DNA of 6,748 bases from Methanobacteriota archaeon. Lineage in GTDB: Archaea; Methanobacteriota; Methanobacteria; Methanobacteriales; Methanobacteriaceae. The notes beneath the pieces are model-generated. The model was not told where the DNA came from. It made no database searches and saw only the letters and a program-made list of their open reading frames with translations. Where the stretch lies: NCBI GenBank assembly GCA_023409695.1, contig JAEYQZ010000237.1:1-6748 (forward strand), written 5' to 3'. The position numbers and the translations under genes were made by a program. How positions within the stretch are numbered: position 1 is the first letter of the stretch; the number at the start of each line of letters is the position of its first letter. This document shows positions 4,818 through 6,748 of the stretch, one piece after another.

Positions 4818-6173
4818 ATGTACGGACGGTTTATTGAACCTACAAAGCTAAAAAGAGATGTTTTTGCTGGAGTAGAACTTGAATTACCTATTATCAACTT
4901 AAATAAAACGGCAGTAAATTTTAAATTAGTTCATGAATTGACTGTAAAGTTTAAAAATTACTTTAACTTCAAAGTAAAAGCCAGAGATGAAAATGGTGTA
5001 ATCTGTGCCCTTGAAGACCCAGTGACAGCTGATATCTATACTTTCGATTGTTCGTATAACAACCTTGAAATTTCATTTGGAAAAGAAAAAAACTTGTATC
5101 GTGTTAAAGAAAGGTTTGAAGAATATTATAAATTTATTCAGGACGTATTAAATAAAGAAAACCACACTCTGACAGGATTGGGTATTAATCCTTATAGAAA
5201 ATATAACAAACGTCTTCCGATACCTAATGGAAGATACAGAATGCTGTACCATCATTTATGTTTATATAAAAGATATGCTGATGAAATAAGATTTCATGAC
5301 GCGCCTGAATTTGGTATGTTTACCAGTGCATCACAGACTCATATAGATGTTAATTCCGATAATTTAATACAGGCCCTAAATGCATTTTCCAAACTTGAGC
5401 CAGTAAAAGCTGTTCTTTTTTCTAACTCTGTGTTAAACGGAGAAAACATGGAACTGGCTTGTAGCCGAGATATGTTATGGGAAGACAGTATGCATGGGTA
5501 TAATAAGAAAAACATTGGAATGTTTGATGCCCTACCGCAAAGTATTGAAGAACTTCTTGAATATTTGCTCGGTACAAGCATATACTGCACTGAACAGGAA
5601 GGGAAATACATTAATTTCCAGCCTACTGTAGTAACTGAATTTTTCAAGAAAGAGAAAATAAACGGGGAATATTTTAAAGATGGAAAATATCATGAAATAA
5701 CCTTTAAACCAGAAAAAGGAGATTTTAATTATTTTCGACCTTTCAAATTTGTAGATTTAACTTTTAGGGGAACAATAGAATTTAGATCAGTTTGTTGTCA
5801 GCCCATTAATGAAACAATGACTGCTCATGCCTTTCACTTAGGACTTATAAATCAGGTAGATGAAATAAATCAAATTTTAGATAGGGATACTGTCATTTTT
5901 AACAGGCAGTGTTCTTTAACTGAGCTGCGAAAAATCTTTGTAAAGCATCATCTTCCAGAATTTGTAGAAAAAGGTGAACTTAAAAAGCTTTTAATTAAAA
6001 TCATTGATTTAGCATCAGAAAGTCTAAAAGAAAGGGGAAATAAAGAGGAGAAACTATTAAATCCATTGTATAAGCGGACAAAATCCTTAGAAAACCCTGC
6101 TCAAAGGCTGATAAAACACTTAAATTCTGGAGGGACAATAGAAGAATTAATCTATGAATATGGAAAGCTCTAA
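4818..6173 (+). CDS. Glutamate-cysteine-ligase-like ATP-dependent amide ligase
   Basis: A 451-residue protein of the gamma-glutamylcysteine synthetase-like superfamily, which forms an amide bond from a carboxylate (typically the gamma-carboxyl of glutamate) and an amine using ATP. Motifs from residue 1 at 4818: the metal-binding strand G-V-E-L-E-L-P at 18-24 (Glu20, Glu22); the phrase I-P-N-G-R-Y-R-M-L at 135-143; A-S-Q-T-H-I-D at 171-177; S-R-D-M-L-W at 216-221; and F-R-G-T-I-E-F-R-S-V at 316-325, matching the R-x-x-E-x-R element. The catalytic framework looks complete. The layout recalls GshA-like proteins of low-GC Firmicutes. The start is uncertain: in-frame ATGs at 4779 and 4791 and a TTG at 4755 are also possible, none with a good ribosome site; AGGAAG at 4801-4806 slightly favours 4818. 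No glutathione synthetase or other pathway gene is visible, so the product cannot be named. Confidence 0.75.
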   Translation: MYGRFIEPTKLKRDVFAGVELELPIINLNKTAVNFKLVHELTVKFKNYFNFKVKARDENGVICALEDPVTADIYTFDCSYNNLEISFGKEKNLYRVKERFEEYYKFIQDVLNKENHTLTGLGINPYRKYNKRLPIPNGRYRMLYHHLCLYKRYADEIRFHDAPEFGMFTSASQTHIDVNSDNLIQALNAFSKLEPVKAVLFSNSVLNGENMELACSRDMLWEDSMHGYNKKNIGMFDALPQSIEELLEYLLGTSIYCTEQEGKYINFQPTVVTEFFKKEKINGEYFKDGKYHEITFKPEKGDFNYFRPFKFVDLTFRGTIEFRSVCCQPINETMTAHAFHLGLINQVDEINQILDRDTVIFNRQCSLTELRKIFVKHHLPEFVEKGELKKLLIKIIDLASESLKERGNKEEKLLNPLYKRTKSLENPAQRLIKHLNSGGTIEELIYEYGKL

Positions 6174-6500
6174 TTTGTATTGATAACTTAGAAATTATTA
6201 TAGATGTAAAAATAGCTTGTATACTTATTATCATTTCCATTTTACTACAATTTCAATATTCAAATTTTAATAAAATAAATATAAATTGTTAATAATAATG
6301 TCATACATACCTATTAAACAAAATCACATCATGAGGCATAGATTGCCAGGGACTTCTCGCTTTTTTGATCCTACTCGTAGCATAATAGTCATTATTTGAC
6401 AACAGTTGGCTTTGATGACATTTATTACATGCTGTAGTGAGAGATATTTTAGTTCTTGTTACTCCTGATAATGGGATAATCGCGTTAAAGGGTTGATAAT
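6174..6500. other. Intergenic region with a sharp GC step near 6300
   Basis: About 327 bases. The first part is extremely AT-rich (6 G/C in the 60 bases 6241-6300); from 6301 GC rises to 24 in 60 and stays near 30-37 percent up to the next gene. A 33-codon frame opens at 6298 on the + strand. On the minus strand, 69 codons are open from about 6510 down to a TGA at 6301-6303, without a start codon. GATAAT occurs three times before the next gene (6467-6472, 6475-6480, 6495-6500). The richer part could be a long mRNA leader, a small RNA or a gene remnant; I see no recognisable fold or family. Confidence 0.45.
6273..6284 (+). promoter_or_regulatory. TATA-like box AAATAAATATAA
   Basis: Identical over 12 bases to the element before truA. 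It predicts a transcription start near 6302-6306, exactly where GC content rises. If used for the gene at 6501, the leader would be close to 200 bases. A second, weaker candidate, GATATTTTAG at about 6442-6451, would give a short leader instead. Confidence 0.35.
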
Positions 6501-6748
6501 TTGAATAAAATTACAAATAACGGGATGAGGATCTATGCTCATTTAGAAACCAATGATACTGTCCTTGATATTGTGAAGCACCATGCATTTCAAGGTTTTG
6601 GCCAGTATATCTTACCTTGGGATAACAGCACTGATTATTATGATACTCTTCTGAATAATGTTAGCTCTCTTTTACCTTATCACAACCATGTGAACCCAAA
6701 AATAGTAGTGGAATCAATTAATCACATGATTGACGAAGTGAGTAAGGA
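6501..6748 (+). CDS. N-terminal part of a probable alpha/beta hydrolase (esterase-like), partial
   Basis: Eighty-two codons are visible before the right edge. The start is taken as the TTG at 6501, preceded by GGGTTGAT at 6490-6497; the next in-frame ATG is at 6525 and an in-frame TAA lies at 6486-6488. The visible part holds G-F-G-Q-Y-I-L-P-W at 32-40 and L-L-P-Y-H-N-H-V near 57-64, then N-H-M-I-D-E-V. This pattern recalls the N-terminus of alpha/beta hydrolases annotated in clostridia and methanogens. The nucleophile elbow and catalytic triad lie beyond the window, so activity cannot be judged. It follows the ligase gene after 327 bases and probably has its own promoter. A family assignment from the N-terminus alone is tentative. 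Confidence 0.5.
   Translation, partial: MNKITNNGMRIYAHLETNDTVLDIVKHHAFQGFGQYILPWDNSTDYYDTLLNNVSSLLPYHNHVNPKIVVESINHMIDEVSK

Noticed and set aside
6298..6399. Plus-strand ORF of 33 codons starting at 6298
   Set aside because: It has no ribosome site and no recognisable sequence. The ATG lies slightly closer to the TATA-like box than a leaderless start normally would.
1..6748. CRISPR array, insertion sequence, tRNA or rRNA genes
   Set aside because: No regularly spaced repeats, transposase frames, terminal inverted repeats with target duplications, or cloverleaf/rRNA sequence were seen on either strand.

Overview
The window looks like chromosomal DNA from a low-GC archaeon, most likely a methanogen of the Methanobacteriales (Methanobacterium-like). 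The signs are an archaeal-length TruA, AT-rich TATA-like boxes without bacterial -35/-10 pairs, ribosome binding sites of the GGTGA / GGAG type, one probable leaderless start, and the end of an Ig-like surface protein of a kind common in these methanogens. The assignment is inference; no ribosomal or methanogenesis marker is present.

Layout: (1) 3-218, the C-terminal end of a lysine-rich Big_5-like surface protein, followed by a T-rich stop signal. (2) 530-1336, truA, with its own TATA box and a GGTGA site that fixes the start. (3) 1337-1653, an AT-rich spacer with copies of AATGATTT in both orientations. (4) 1654-2823, a sugar-1-phosphate nucleotidylyltransferase with a C-terminal left-handed beta-helix. 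(5) 2824-2951, a spacer with a perfect 11-bp inverted repeat around a T-rich tract. (6) 2952-4247, a phosphohexomutase with altered active-site loops. (7) 4286-4615, a small Rieske [2Fe-2S] ferredoxin, 38 nt behind the mutase. (8) 4616-4817, a short spacer with a possible 44-codon ORF and a perfect 6-bp hairpin. (9) 4818-6173, a glutamate-cysteine-ligase-like enzyme. (10) 6174-6500, a spacer with a TATA-like box and an abrupt rise in GC near 6300. (11) 6501 to the right edge, the N-terminus of a probable alpha/beta hydrolase. All genes are on the + strand.

Functionally, the nucleotidylyltransferase and the mutase should act in sequence: hexose-6-phosphate to hexose-1-phosphate to NDP-sugar, feeding surface glycan, glycolipid or glycoprotein synthesis. 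Both resemble, in order, the two halves of a bacterial fusion protein annotated as mannose-1-phosphate guanylyltransferase/phosphomannomutase. The bacterial mutase half has, as I recall, lost its catalytic motifs, whereas this archaeal protein keeps the phosphoserine and the metal-binding aspartates but has unusual flanking loops. Nothing here amounts to a demonstrated new system. The best leads are this split pair, the Rieske protein beside it, and an orphan GCS-like ligase in a lineage not known for glutathione.
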